Assembly: GCF_026013965.1 (NCBI RefSeq)
Contig: NZ_CP110341.1
Span: forward strand, 3,534,001-3,598,000
Reading direction: 5' to 3'
From: Brevibacterium sp. JSBI002
GTDB taxonomy: Bacteria; Actinomycetota; Actinomycetes; Actinomycetales; Brevibacteriaceae
Length of the DNA: 64,000 nucleotides
A program made the translations under genes and the position numbers. Shown piece by piece: positions 55,461-63,771 of the stretch. The first letter of the stretch is position 1. Each line of letters starts with the position of its first letter. The notes beneath the pieces were generated by a model that searched no databases, was not told the DNA's origin, and saw nothing but the letters and a program-made list of their open reading frames with translations.

Positions 55461-56117
55461 ATGTCCGAGAATTTTTCTGATGACGCCCGGTCGCCGGAGG
55501 TCGATCCGCCGCCGGTCAGCCGTCGACAGCGCCGTGAAGAAGAATTCGCGGACTCCCGCTCCCCCTGGAAGCGCCGATTGGGCATCGTCCTTCAGGTGGT
55601 CGCGTGGACACTGGCCGGCATCTTCGCGCTCATCATCGTGGTCACGGTTGTGGTGCCGAAAATCATCGGAGCAGAGCCGTTCACGGTGATCTCCGGATCG
55701 ATGGAGCCGACCATTCCGACCGGCTCGATCGTCGTGTCCAAGCATGCCGAAGCCGGCGAGGTCGCATTCGGCGATGTCGTGACCTATCAGCTGAAGTCCG
55801 GAGAGCCTCTGACAGTGACACACCGCGTCGTGGCGGTGGATGTCGTCGAAGGCAAAACTCGCTATCGGACCCAGGGAGATGCGAACAACGCCGAAGATCC
55901 CCTCCCTGTCCGCCCCCAACAGATCCGAGGAGTCGTCACTTACCACATTCCCTACGTCGGATACCTCGGCCAGTTAGTGCCGATGGGCAGCCGACAAACC
56001 ATCGCCACGATCGTCGGAGTCTGCCTCATCGGCTACGCAGTCATCATGTTGATCCGCAGCTTCATCGAGCATCGACGGACGAAACGCCCTTCATCTGACC
56101 CCGGTATCAAACAATGA
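55461..56117 (+). CDS. SipW-type signal peptidase I
   Basis: 218 residues. Cytoplasmic charged start, membrane helix (near 42-65), catalytic S80 in I-S-G-S-M-E-P-T-I and H121 in V-T-H-R-V-V in place of the usual lysine, and a C-terminal membrane helix. The Ser-His pair and the second helix define the endoplasmic-reticulum/SipW branch, which processes TasA-like fibre proteins. Two such substrates follow directly. The ATG lies 6 nt after CAGACT. Confidence 0.9.
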   Translation: MSENFSDDARSPEVDPPPVSRRQRREEEFADSRSPWKRRLGIVLQVVAWTLAGIFALIIVVTVVVPKIIGAEPFTVISGSMEPTIPTGSIVVSKHAEAGEVAFGDVVTYQLKSGEPLTVTHRVVAVDVVEGKTRYRTQGDANNAEDPLPVRPQQIRGVVTYHIPYVGYLGQLVPMGSRQTIATIVGVCLIGYAVIMLIRSFIEHRRTKRPSSDPGIKQ

Positions 56118-56296
56118 ACTCTGCGGTCAAGGTCACTCCTTTTTCGCACAATTTACATTGCCTGTTGTAACTTTCACGGCTACCATCATTCATGGATGCT
56201 GAATATGTGCACCATGGCGCAGGTGAAGTTCGGTAAGTGACTATTTGATGACTTCACGCGTCGACAACCACCCCTCCCGTACACACAGGAGCACAC

Positions 56297-56887
56297 GTGA
56301 AGAAATCAACGAAGGCACTCATCGCAGGCGGCATCGGCGTCGCTCTCCTCGTCGGCGGTGCCAGCACCGTCTCGTTCTGGACCGACGAAGCAGAAGGCGG
56401 CGACGGAGTCATCTCCTCTGGAACTCTCGACCTCGGCACCCCCGCCGGTGGTGGCTGGGAGATCAGCCACGAAGGCGACGGATCCGGCACAGCGACCGAG
56501 CCGGTGGCGTTCAACCCCGGTTCTGACCAGATCGTCCCCGGCGACATTCTCACTTACACGCAGTCGATTCCCGTCACCCTCGAAGGCGAGAACATCAAGG
56601 CTGAGTTCAACGGCAACCTTGATGTGACGCCTTCTAGCGCCGCTGATGCTGACGCGGCACTTGCCGAAGCCATCACGGCCCAGGATCTCGCGGCCAGCGG
56701 CCTGACTGACGCGACCGGAGGCCTCACCCTCGACGGCGAAACGCTCACCGGTGAAGGTGACGGCTCGGTCGAGGTGACGACCACGATCACCTTCCCGTGG
56801 GGAACCGAGGGTCAGTACAACGATGCCAAGCTAGGTGCACTCAACTTCGCTGTGGACTACACCCTCACCCAGGTCCCCGGCAACTGA
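56297..56887 (+). CDS. SipW-dependent-type signal peptide protein (TasA-like candidate)
   Basis: 196 residues. The start K-K-S-T-K-A-L-I-A-G-G-I-G-V-A-L-L-V-G-G-A-S-T-V-S-F-W-T-D is the alternate-type signal peptide in which a W/F-x-D/S follows the cleavage site, as in TasA and camelysin-like proteins. The mature part is acidic with a beta-rich Gly/Thr pattern and no LPXTG. GTG start with AGGAG before it. Predicted to be exported, cut by the peptidase at 55461 and to assemble or be displayed at the surface. Confidence 0.82.
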   Translation: MKKSTKALIAGGIGVALLVGGASTVSFWTDEAEGGDGVISSGTLDLGTPAGGGWEISHEGDGSGTATEPVAFNPGSDQIVPGDILTYTQSIPVTLEGENIKAEFNGNLDVTPSSAADADAALAEAITAQDLAASGLTDATGGLTLDGETLTGEGDGSVEVTTTITFPWGTEGQYNDAKLGALNFAVDYTLTQVPGN

Positions 56888-56975
56888 TCAACATCACCTT
56901 CAGGGTGGGTTCGGCTGTTTCGGACCCACCCTTCGACTCTTCCTCAATCCCCGTCTCTACCTGAGGAGTACGCAC

Positions 56976-57620
56976 ATGTCTCTCCGTCGCGCAGTGTTCG
57001 CTGCCGCAGCCGCCGCTGCGGCCGGCGCACTGCTCATCGGCGGCGGAGCGACGTATGCGGCGTGGTCTGATTCTGCAGAATCCGAAACTGCGAAGATCAG
57101 TGCAGGGAGTCTTGAGGCTGACATCTCTCAGTCGGGTCCCTCGGACGTGTCGTACGGTACGAATCCGAGTATCTACCCCAGTTCAGGCAGCAAGGGAATC
57201 ATCCCCGGAGTCCAGGCTCAACGGTGGACATACACAATCACGAACTCGACGAAGTCGGCGACCGCTGCAGTGGGGACAGTCGATATCGTCGGGTCTCCGT
57301 CGAACGACGATGACTACGCAGCTATGCGTTCCTATCTGCGCGCTTCCGCCACCATCGACGGCACGAAGAAGGTCATTCCCAGCTCCGCTTTCGGTTCCAG
57401 CGGGTTCTCCCACAAAATCGATCTCGGCAAGACTCTCAAACCCGGTGGCACGGCGACCTTCACTCTCGATCTGTCGATGCCGGCAACTTCGACGAACTCG
57501 GCAGGGAAGAAAGTCGACGTCGCCGTCGAACTTCTCAACCGCCGCAGCGCCAGCCTGGACGTCCAGTCCATCTTCACGATGAGAAACTCGCTACAGCTCA
57601 AACAAGCAGGCAAGCCTTGA
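56976..57620 (+). CDS. Second SipW-dependent-type secreted protein
   Basis: 214 residues. The signal region ends A-T-Y-A-A-W-S-D-S-A-E-S, with the W-S-D motif of SipW substrates. The mature part has a CARDB/TasA-like beta-sandwich feel (T-Y-T-I-T-N-S-T; G-G-T-A-T-F-T-L-D-L-S-M-P), a pattern common to TasA-family proteins. GAGGAG precedes the ATG. The stop overlaps the next start (TTGA). Confidence 0.82.
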   Translation: MSLRRAVFAAAAAAAAGALLIGGGATYAAWSDSAESETAKISAGSLEADISQSGPSDVSYGTNPSIYPSSGSKGIIPGVQAQRWTYTITNSTKSATAAVGTVDIVGSPSNDDDYAAMRSYLRASATIDGTKKVIPSSAFGSSGFSHKIDLGKTLKPGGTATFTLDLSMPATSTNSAGKKVDVAVELLNRRSASLDVQSIFTMRNSLQLKQAGKP

Positions 57621-58525
57621 CGCATCGCTTTCCGAAACCGACGACGCGTAAAGCGTGGATGGTCATGGCAATCCTTGCCGCACTTCTGCTGCTCGTCCCA
57701 GTGAGCGTAACGACGGCCTACCTCACCAGCCGAGCGACAGCGGGCCAGACCGCTGGCGGCGTCGGTCGCTGGTGCTCGGTTCCCAATCCGACGGAGCACC
57801 CTAATGTTTACCGGCTGAACGAATTCGACCGACAGAACTGGGGCGGATCAGAAGTGTCATATATGATCATCGTCCCTGTAGTCCGGAATGGAGAATTCGG
57901 CGCTGGCGGAGGGGACGGCCGGCTGGGGATTCGAACCTGGGCCTGCGACTCCAGCCGGTTGACTAACAACTCCAGTCTCAAGGTCACCGCGTGGCGCAAC
58001 GGAAGTGCATCGACGGACTTCACATGGTTGCCGCCGAAAAACGGTTCTGGACTTCCTTCTCGACGACTCAGTCCTGCTTCTGGCTTTGGGCAGATCATCA
58101 GCAAGCTTCATCGGAACGGCACCTCAGGCGGCACTCTGAAAGACAACGACAGACAGTTATACTCCTGGCTTCTGTCCTCAGGGCGCACAAAATCCGATCC
58201 GACGAAGGTTCCGCCTTATACAACCCTGACTCACAACTACGATGTCACCCCGGCCCCTACATTCGCCGCAGCGTTCAACGGGGACACCGGGAGCTCAAGG
58301 AAATTGACGAACAGTGTCCCGTACCGGGCTAACGCGTATTGGAAGGACGCGGGCACATGGACCGGCTCGTTCTTATCTCAGCCCACCGTTCAAACCGTGA
58401 ACCTCGCCCCATACGGCAATTATCTTTCAAGCTCCGACGGGCGTCAGGTCGAATGGGTAGTCATGGAATGGTGGGGCTCGACCACTCCAACCGATGACAT
58501 GGTGCTCGAGGTGTTCGTGGAATGA
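57617..58525 (+). CDS. Membrane-tethered extracellular protein of unknown function
   Basis: 302 residues. A hydrophobic segment near residues 14-36 ends T-T-A-Y-L-T-S-R-A, reminiscent of SipW-type cleavage regions but less clear. The rest is Ser/Asn/Thr-rich and beta-like, with two cysteines, and ends E-V-F-V-E. GC content is lower than its neighbours and codon use less biased, hinting at recent arrival. It overlaps the genes on both sides by 4 nt (TTGA, ATGA), so it is translated as part of the cluster. The TTG start follows from that overlap. Confidence 0.7.
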   Translation: MTHRFPKPTTRKAWMVMAILAALLLLVPVSVTTAYLTSRATAGQTAGGVGRWCSVPNPTEHPNVYRLNEFDRQNWGGSEVSYMIIVPVVRNGEFGAGGGDGRLGIRTWACDSSRLTNNSSLKVTAWRNGSASTDFTWLPPKNGSGLPSRRLSPASGFGQIISKLHRNGTSGGTLKDNDRQLYSWLLSSGRTKSDPTKVPPYTTLTHNYDVTPAPTFAAAFNGDTGSSRKLTNSVPYRANAYWKDAGTWTGSFLSQPTVQTVNLAPYGNYLSSSDGRQVEWVVMEWWGSTTPTDDMVLEVFVE

Positions 58526-59433
58526 GCCACCACACTGTTCGAGCCATCATGGCAGCAACAGCCGCATTCGTCCTCAGCTCGGTCCTCGCGACCTTCGCCC
58601 CCATCTCGGCAAGCGCCGATGGGCAGATCGTCGTCACCCGTCCCGATGGGAGCGCACCCGGCAAGCTCTTCACCGACCTCACCTTCGTGCCCGGCGACAC
58701 GAAGACAGAGAAGCTCGTCGTCTCGCAGACGACCGAAGCGGACGTCACGACCGGGATCCGGTTCGAATCCACCTCACCGCATGGCCCACTCCATCACTCC
58801 GCCGAGGTCACGATCAGCGGTTTCGGCGACTCTGTATCCTCACCCCTCGGCGAAGCACTTGATACCGAATCCCCATTCTGGCTCGGCACGCTCTCCCCAA
58901 GTGACAAGGAATCAATTACGATCTCCGTTCGCCTCCCCGAATCTGCAGGGAACGACACCAAGCGAGAACAAGCGCGATTCCGCGTCATCGTCACCGCTCA
59001 AGGCGATGGCGTCGGACCCACGCCTCCGCCGAAGGACTCCACGGCCGATTCCGACGACAGTGCATCGAGCAGTGCAGATGTCTCCGGCTCAGATCAGGAT
59101 GACGACTCTTCAGCAGACGGCGGCAGCGAAGCCACTGCCACTTCAGATTCGAAAGCGAACGCCGACGAGAGCACCGAGGCCGACGGCGGCTCAGGTTCAG
59201 GTGCTGATTCGGACGCTGGAAGTGGAAGCAGTTCAGACGCCGACGGCACAGATCGTGGCGAGTCAGACACAGCTGCGGACACAAACGCAGACTCAGATTC
59301 CGATGCCGACGGTTCGCTTCCGCGGACAGGCCTCGGGTCGGTGTCGGTGCTCCTCGTCGGTGCCGGACTGCTGCTCCTCGGCGTCCTTGCCGTCTCCATT
59401 GTGCGATGGCGCAGAGGCCGAACTGCGAGTTAA
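58522..59433 (+). CDS. LPXTG-anchored surface protein with Ser-Asp stalk
   Basis: 303 residues. Signal peptide, a globular domain of about 140 residues with F-V-P-G-D and beta-sandwich pattern, a stalk of about 100 residues rich in Ser, Asp, Gly and Ala, then L-P-R-T-G, a hydrophobic segment and R-W-R-R-G-R. It should be linked to the cell wall by a sortase other than the class C enzyme at 48190. Last gene of the cluster that starts with the SipW-type peptidase substrates; a plausible wall anchor for the fibre proteins. Confidence 0.85.
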   Translation: MSHHTVRAIMAATAAFVLSSVLATFAPISASADGQIVVTRPDGSAPGKLFTDLTFVPGDTKTEKLVVSQTTEADVTTGIRFESTSPHGPLHHSAEVTISGFGDSVSSPLGEALDTESPFWLGTLSPSDKESITISVRLPESAGNDTKREQARFRVIVTAQGDGVGPTPPPKDSTADSDDSASSSADVSGSDQDDDSSADGGSEATATSDSKANADESTEADGGSGSGADSDAGSGSSSDADGTDRGESDTAADTNADSDSDADGSLPRTGLGSVSVLLVGAGLLLLGVLAVSIVRWRRGRTAS

Positions 59434-59478
59434 CTCAGGCTTCACGTTCCCTCCACTCACCTTGTGTGAATGCTGAGT
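59433..59478 (+). terminator. Possible terminator after the LPXTG protein
   Basis: ACTCAGGCTTCAC at 59433-59445 can pair with GTGAATGCTGAGT at 59466-59478 with one bulge on each side and a 20-nt loop. Tentative. The sequence up to 59606 contains the phoA ribosome site (AAAGGA) and no other recognised element. Confidence 0.35.
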
Positions 59479-59606
59479 AGGTTGGAGGCCGTCTGCTCGC
59501 ACACGACGCTCACGCACTCGTCCGAGCCCTGCCTCCGGCACCGCTCGAATCGTCCCGACAACTCCGCTTCGGTGAGCGTCTGTGCACCTCAACGAAAGGA
59601 CTGCAC

Positions 59607-61400
59607 ATGGCCAGGACAACCCTGCGTCTCGCCGCGGCAACCGGCGCACTCAGCCTCGCACTCTTCGGATTCGCAAGCCCCGCCCAGGCTTCAGGAATCG
59701 ACGAACCCGGCGGAGCCCGCCAACTCGACGGGGACAACACCGACGCCATCCGCGACGCGGTCGAGGACTCCGGCGCGAAGAACGTCATCCTCCTCATCGG
59801 CGACGGCATGGGCGATTCGGAGATCACCGCTGCCCGCAACTATGCGAAGGGCGCCCACGGTCGCTTTGACGGTCTCGATGAGCTGCCCCTGACCGGCCAG
59901 TACACGACGTACGCGGTGGACAAGGACACCGGTAAACCGGACTACGTCACCGACTCCGCAGCGAGCGCGACCGGCTGGTCCTCGGGCACGAAGACCTACA
60001 ACGGGGCGCTCGGCGTCGACCGCAAGGGCAACCCGCACAAGACTCTCATTGAGATGGCCCGCGCCAAGGGCATGAAGACCGGCGACGTCTCGACCGCGGA
60101 GATCCAGGACGCGACTCCGGCCGCGCAGCTCGCCCACATCAGCCAACGCGGCTGCTACGGCCCCGAGGAGACGGCCAAGGACTGCTCTGGTGAGGCGCTG
60201 GAGAACGGCGGCCTCGGGTCGATCAGCGAGCAGATCCTCAATGCTCGCGCCGATGTCACTCTCGGCGGCGGTTCGGCCTCCTTCGAGCAGAAGGCCACCG
60301 CCGGCGATTGGAAGGACAAGACGCTGCGTGAGCAGGCGCAGGACCGCGGCTACCAGCTCGTCGACGACTCCGACTCACTCGATTCCGTCACCGAGGCGAA
60401 CCAAGATGCACCGGTACTCGGTCTCTTCACAGAGGGCAATTTCCCCGTTCGCTGGGAGGGACCGAAGGCCACCCACGGAGGCGGCACCGAACCGGCCGTG
60501 AAGTGCAAGAACAACCCGGAGCGCACCTCGGACGTGCCGAAGCTCGATCAACTGACGAACAAGGCCGTCGATCTGCTCGACAATGACAAGGGCTTTTTCC
60601 TCCAGGTCGAGGGGGCGAGCATCGACAAGCAGGATCACGCAGCCAACCCGTGCGGTCAGATCGGTGAGACCGTCGACCTCGACGAGGCGGTCAAGACAGC
60701 CCTCGACTTCGCGAAGGAGGACGGCGAAACTCTCGTCATCACCACCGCAGATCATGCTCACACCAGCCAGATCGTCAGCGCCGGTTCGGACACCCCGGGT
60801 CTCACCCGGACCCTGACCACCGCCGACGGCTCCGACATGACGATGAACTACGCGACCGCCGACGAAGAGGAGTCGCAGGGTCACACCGGCACGCAAATCC
60901 GCATCGCCGCCTACGGCCCGGGTGCGGCCAATGTCGTCGGACTGACCGACCAGACCGACATGCACCACACGATCGCCGACGGCCTGGGACTCGATCCCGA
61001 CGCCGAAGTGCCCGGCGACCCGGGCGACGACGCGAACGGCAACGACGACTCGAACGGATCTGATGACGCAAACGGCTACGACGATGCCGCAGGCTCGTCC
61101 GATGCCAGTGGCAACGATGGTGCGGCAGGCAGCGACGACTCGAACGGGTCCGAGGACTCCAACGGATCGTCCGATTCTGCCGGAGGCGGAGCGGACGCGA
61201 ACGGCGGAGACGAAGGCGGCGAAGGCAATGCATCGACCGGCGGCGGAGACGAAGGTCCGGGCCTGGCGGGCGGTGGCGGTGGAACCCTGCCGCGCACCGG
61301 CGTCGAGATCGGTGCGGCGATCTTCTTCGGCGTGGCCGCAATCATCGGCGGATCAGCCCTGATCCGCATGGCCAAGCGCCGCGGAATCCTCACCGCCTGA
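59607..61400 (+). CDS. phoA: LPXTG-anchored alkaline phosphatase (PhoA family)
   Basis: 597 residues. Signal peptide, then the alkaline phosphatase fold: metal-site D in L-L-I-G-D-G-M-G-D, nucleophile S117 in [24 protein letters not shown] and G-H-T-G-T. After residue about 470 comes a 90-residue Asn/Asp/Gly/Ser repeat stalk and L-P-R-T-G, a membrane segment and K-R-R. All metal and phosphate ligands I can check are present, so it should release phosphate at the cell surface. Typical PhoA lacks the stalk and anchor. A strong terminator follows. Confidence 0.93.
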   Translation: MARTTLRLAAATGALSLALFGFASPAQASGIDEPGGARQLDGDNTDAIRDAVEDSGAKNVILLIGDGMGDSEITAARNYAKGAHGRFDGLDELPLTGQYTTYAVDKDTGKPDYVTDSAASATGWSSGTKTYNGALGVDRKGNPHKTLIEMARAKGMKTGDVSTAEIQDATPAAQLAHISQRGCYGPEETAKDCSGEALENGGLGSISEQILNARADVTLGGGSASFEQKATAGDWKDKTLREQAQDRGYQLVDDSDSLDSVTEANQDAPVLGLFTEGNFPVRWEGPKATHGGGTEPAVKCKNNPERTSDVPKLDQLTNKAVDLLDNDKGFFLQVEGASIDKQDHAANPCGQIGETVDLDEAVKTALDFAKEDGETLVITTADHAHTSQIVSAGSDTPGLTRTLTTADGSDMTMNYATADEEESQGHTGTQIRIAAYGPGAANVVGLTDQTDMHHTIADGLGLDPDAEVPGDPGDDANGNDDSNGSDDANGYDDAAGSSDASGNDGAAGSDDSNGSEDSNGSSDSAGGGADANGGDEGGEGNASTGGGDEGPGLAGGGGGTLPRTGVEIGAAIFFGVAAIIGGSALIRMAKRRGILTA

Positions 61401-61426
61401 CATAGCCCGACTGCGGCCAGACTGAC

Positions 61427-61467
61427 AACGGTGCCGGACGCTTCCCAGCGAAGCGTCCGGCACCGTT
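61427..61467. terminator. Strong intrinsic terminator
   Basis: A perfect 18-bp stem (61427-61444 with 61450-61467) with a 5-nt loop, followed by CGTCTTTCCC. It ends the phosphatase transcript. Confidence 0.85.
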
Positions 61468-61503
61468 CGTCTTTCCCACAGGTCGACCTGGCACAGTGGG
61501 CAC

Positions 61504-62079
61504 ATGGAACCCCTCGACTTCCCGCTGACCACCGACCGCTTGCGACTGCGCACCTACGTCGAATCGGATGCCGAGGAGCAGCTGCGGATCTTCTCCCGCG
61601 AAGACGTCGCCCAGTTCCTCCTCGAAGATCCCTGGACCGCCGAGGTGGCCCGGACCAAGGTCTCAGAACGCATCCCGAGAACGGGGCTCGAGACCGAATC
61701 CCGTGCCCTGGCCCTGGTCGTCGAAACCGCTGACGGACTCAAAGACATCGAGGGATCACGCGTCATCGGCGACATTGCGATCTGGCTCGACAACGACAGC
61801 GATGAGAAGGCGGAGGTCGGGTGGATCCTCGATCCCGCTGCCAGTGGTCATGGATTCGCCACCGAGGCGGCCATCGCCGTCCTCAACGTAGCCTTCGATC
61901 ACTACGGCCTCCACCGGGTGTTCGCGCAGATGGATGCTCGGAACACCACCTCGGCGAACTTGGCGAAGAGGATCGGGATGCGGCAGGAAGCGCACCTGCG
62001 CAAGGACTTGTGGTCCAAAGGCGAATGGACCGACACACTTGTCTTCGGGATGCTCTCCAGCGACCGGCACCAGGCGTAA
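61504..62079 (+). CDS. GNAT-family N-acetyltransferase (RimJ/RimL-like)
   Basis: 191 residues. T-D-R-L-R-L-R near the start, E-V-G-W-I-L-D-P and the acetyl-CoA loop G-H-G-F-A-T-E-A, then N-x-x-S-A-N-L-A-K-R-I-G-M, which match the Acetyltransf_3 (RimJ/RimL) group that acylates protein N-termini or small amines. Target unknown. The ATG is 6 nt after CACAGT. Confidence 0.85.
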   Translation: MEPLDFPLTTDRLRLRTYVESDAEEQLRIFSREDVAQFLLEDPWTAEVARTKVSERIPRTGLETESRALALVVETADGLKDIEGSRVIGDIAIWLDNDSDEKAEVGWILDPAASGHGFATEAAIAVLNVAFDHYGLHRVFAQMDARNTTSANLAKRIGMRQEAHLRKDLWSKGEWTDTLVFGMLSSDRHQA

Positions 62080-62256
62080 CCGATCCGCCACCACGCCGGT
62101 CCGAGCTGATTTTCTGAGATCTCCGCCTCTTTGTGTCACCCTCCGTAGTCGCCTGCCCCTCCGATATGAGACTCTGAGGTGGCCGCAGACGCTCCTTCCG
62201 GATCCAGAGGGCAAGCCGGTCACGGGCAGCCCACGAGAAGAGGACAGCAGACACCG

Positions 62257-63744
62257 ATGGCATCAGCCGACCACGACCGCACTGAGTCGCGTCCCACCGC
62301 CGAATCCACCGCCTCCACCGCACCCGTCGAAGATGAAGGCAACGCCGGTCTGAAGAGGGGCCTGACTGCCCGCCATATCCGGTTCATGGCGTTGGGCTCC
62401 GCCATCGGCACAGGACTGTTCATGGGTTCCTCGGAATCCATCCAAGCCGCCGGACCCGCCGTGCTGCTCGCCTACATCATCGGCGGAGCTGCCGTGTTCA
62501 TGGTCATGCGGGCACTTGGCGAACTCGTCGTCCGCCACCCCGTCTCCGGCTCCTTCGGCCAGTTCGCCTCCACCTATATCCACCCCTTCGCAGGGTTCCT
62601 CGTCGGTTGGACGTTCGCCTTTGAAATGGTCCTCGTCGCCGTCTTCGACGCCACCGCGATCGGCGTCTACATGGGCTTCTGGTTCCCGGATGTGCCCAAG
62701 TGGATCTGGGTGCTCGCCGTCGTGTTCTTCATCGCCGCGATCAATATGCTCGGCGTCAAGGTCTTCGGTGAGCTCGAGTTCTGGTTCGCACTCATCAAGA
62801 TCGCCGCGATCATCGCCCTCATCGTCGCAGGCGTAGGCATCATCATCTTCGGCTTCGGCATCGTCGACCATGACCAGATGGGGCCGCAGGCGCTGTTCCA
62901 CAACGGCGGCTTCTTCCCCAACGGGTTCTGGGGTCTGCTCTCGTCGTTCACCATCGTCATGTTCGCCTTCGGCGGCGTCGAGATCATCGGCGTCACCGCT
63001 GGTGAGGCAAAGAATCCGAAGCAGGTGATCCCGGCCGCGATCAACTCGGTGCCGGTGCGCATCCTCCTCTTCTACGTCCTCACCCTCGGCGTCATCATGT
63101 GCATCCTGCCGTGGAATCAGATCACCTCCGAGATCAGTCCCTTCGTGGCGATCTTCGACTCCGTCGGCTTCACCGCGGCCGCCGCCATCCTCCAGATCGT
63201 CCTCATCACCGCTGCCCTGTCCGCCATGAACGCCGATATCTTCGGCGCCGGACGGATGCTCCACGGCCTTGCCGAACAGGGGCAAGCTCCACGGTCCTTC
63301 GCCCGCACCTCCCGCAATGGCGTGCCGGTGATGACCGTGATCACGATGATCATCGCCCTCCTGGCCGGCGTCGTCCTCAATTACCTCTACCCCGATCAGG
63401 CGCTGTTCCTCCTCGGCGCGCTCGCGACCTTCGCCACGGTCCTCGTCTGGCTGATCATCCTCGTCGCCCATATCCGGATGAAGAAGGTGATCGCCGAGGA
63501 GGCCCGCCTTCCCAGCGAATTCCCTGTTCCGCTGTGGCCGGTGGGGTCGTGGGTGACGCTCGCGTTCATCGTCTTCATCGTCGTCATGATCGGGGTCGTC
63601 CCCGATTCCCGCCCGGCCCTGTGGGTCGGTCTGCTGTGGGTGGCGGCACTGTGGCTGTGCTACATCGCGTTCGTCCGCGGGCAGGGACGTCGGCCATTCG
63701 CGCTCACCGACCGCACCGAACCCATGGGCTCCGGAAGGAGCTGA
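62257..63744 (+). CDS. Amino-acid permease, AAT/APC family
   Basis: 495 residues with 12 predicted helices and the APC signature F-M-A-L-G-S-A-I-G-T-G-L-F near residue 47. The G-E-A-K-N-P-K-Q-V-I-P-x-A loop and overall length place it with the aromatic/proline/GABA-type AAT permeases. Substrate not determinable. GAAGAGGA precedes the ATG by about 12 nt. A GABA permease would fit the dehydrogenase at 127, but they are 60 kb apart and this is not evidence of a link. Confidence 0.88.
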   Translation: MASADHDRTESRPTAESTASTAPVEDEGNAGLKRGLTARHIRFMALGSAIGTGLFMGSSESIQAAGPAVLLAYIIGGAAVFMVMRALGELVVRHPVSGSFGQFASTYIHPFAGFLVGWTFAFEMVLVAVFDATAIGVYMGFWFPDVPKWIWVLAVVFFIAAINMLGVKVFGELEFWFALIKIAAIIALIVAGVGIIIFGFGIVDHDQMGPQALFHNGGFFPNGFWGLLSSFTIVMFAFGGVEIIGVTAGEAKNPKQVIPAAINSVPVRILLFYVLTLGVIMCILPWNQITSEISPFVAIFDSVGFTAAAAILQIVLITAALSAMNADIFGAGRMLHGLAEQGQAPRSFARTSRNGVPVMTVITMIIALLAGVVLNYLYPDQALFLLGALATFATVLVWLIILVAHIRMKKVIAEEARLPSEFPVPLWPVGSWVTLAFIVFIVVMIGVVPDSRPALWVGLLWVAALWLCYIAFVRGQGRRPFALTDRTEPMGSGRS

Positions 63745-63771
63745 CGACCCGGCTCGTGAGGTCGCTGCGAC

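Noticed and set aside
50599..59433. One continuous pilus/fibre island
   Set aside because: The ABC exporter genes and opposite transcription separate the spa-type operon from the SipW-type cluster, and no mobile-element boundary is visible. They are treated as two systems.
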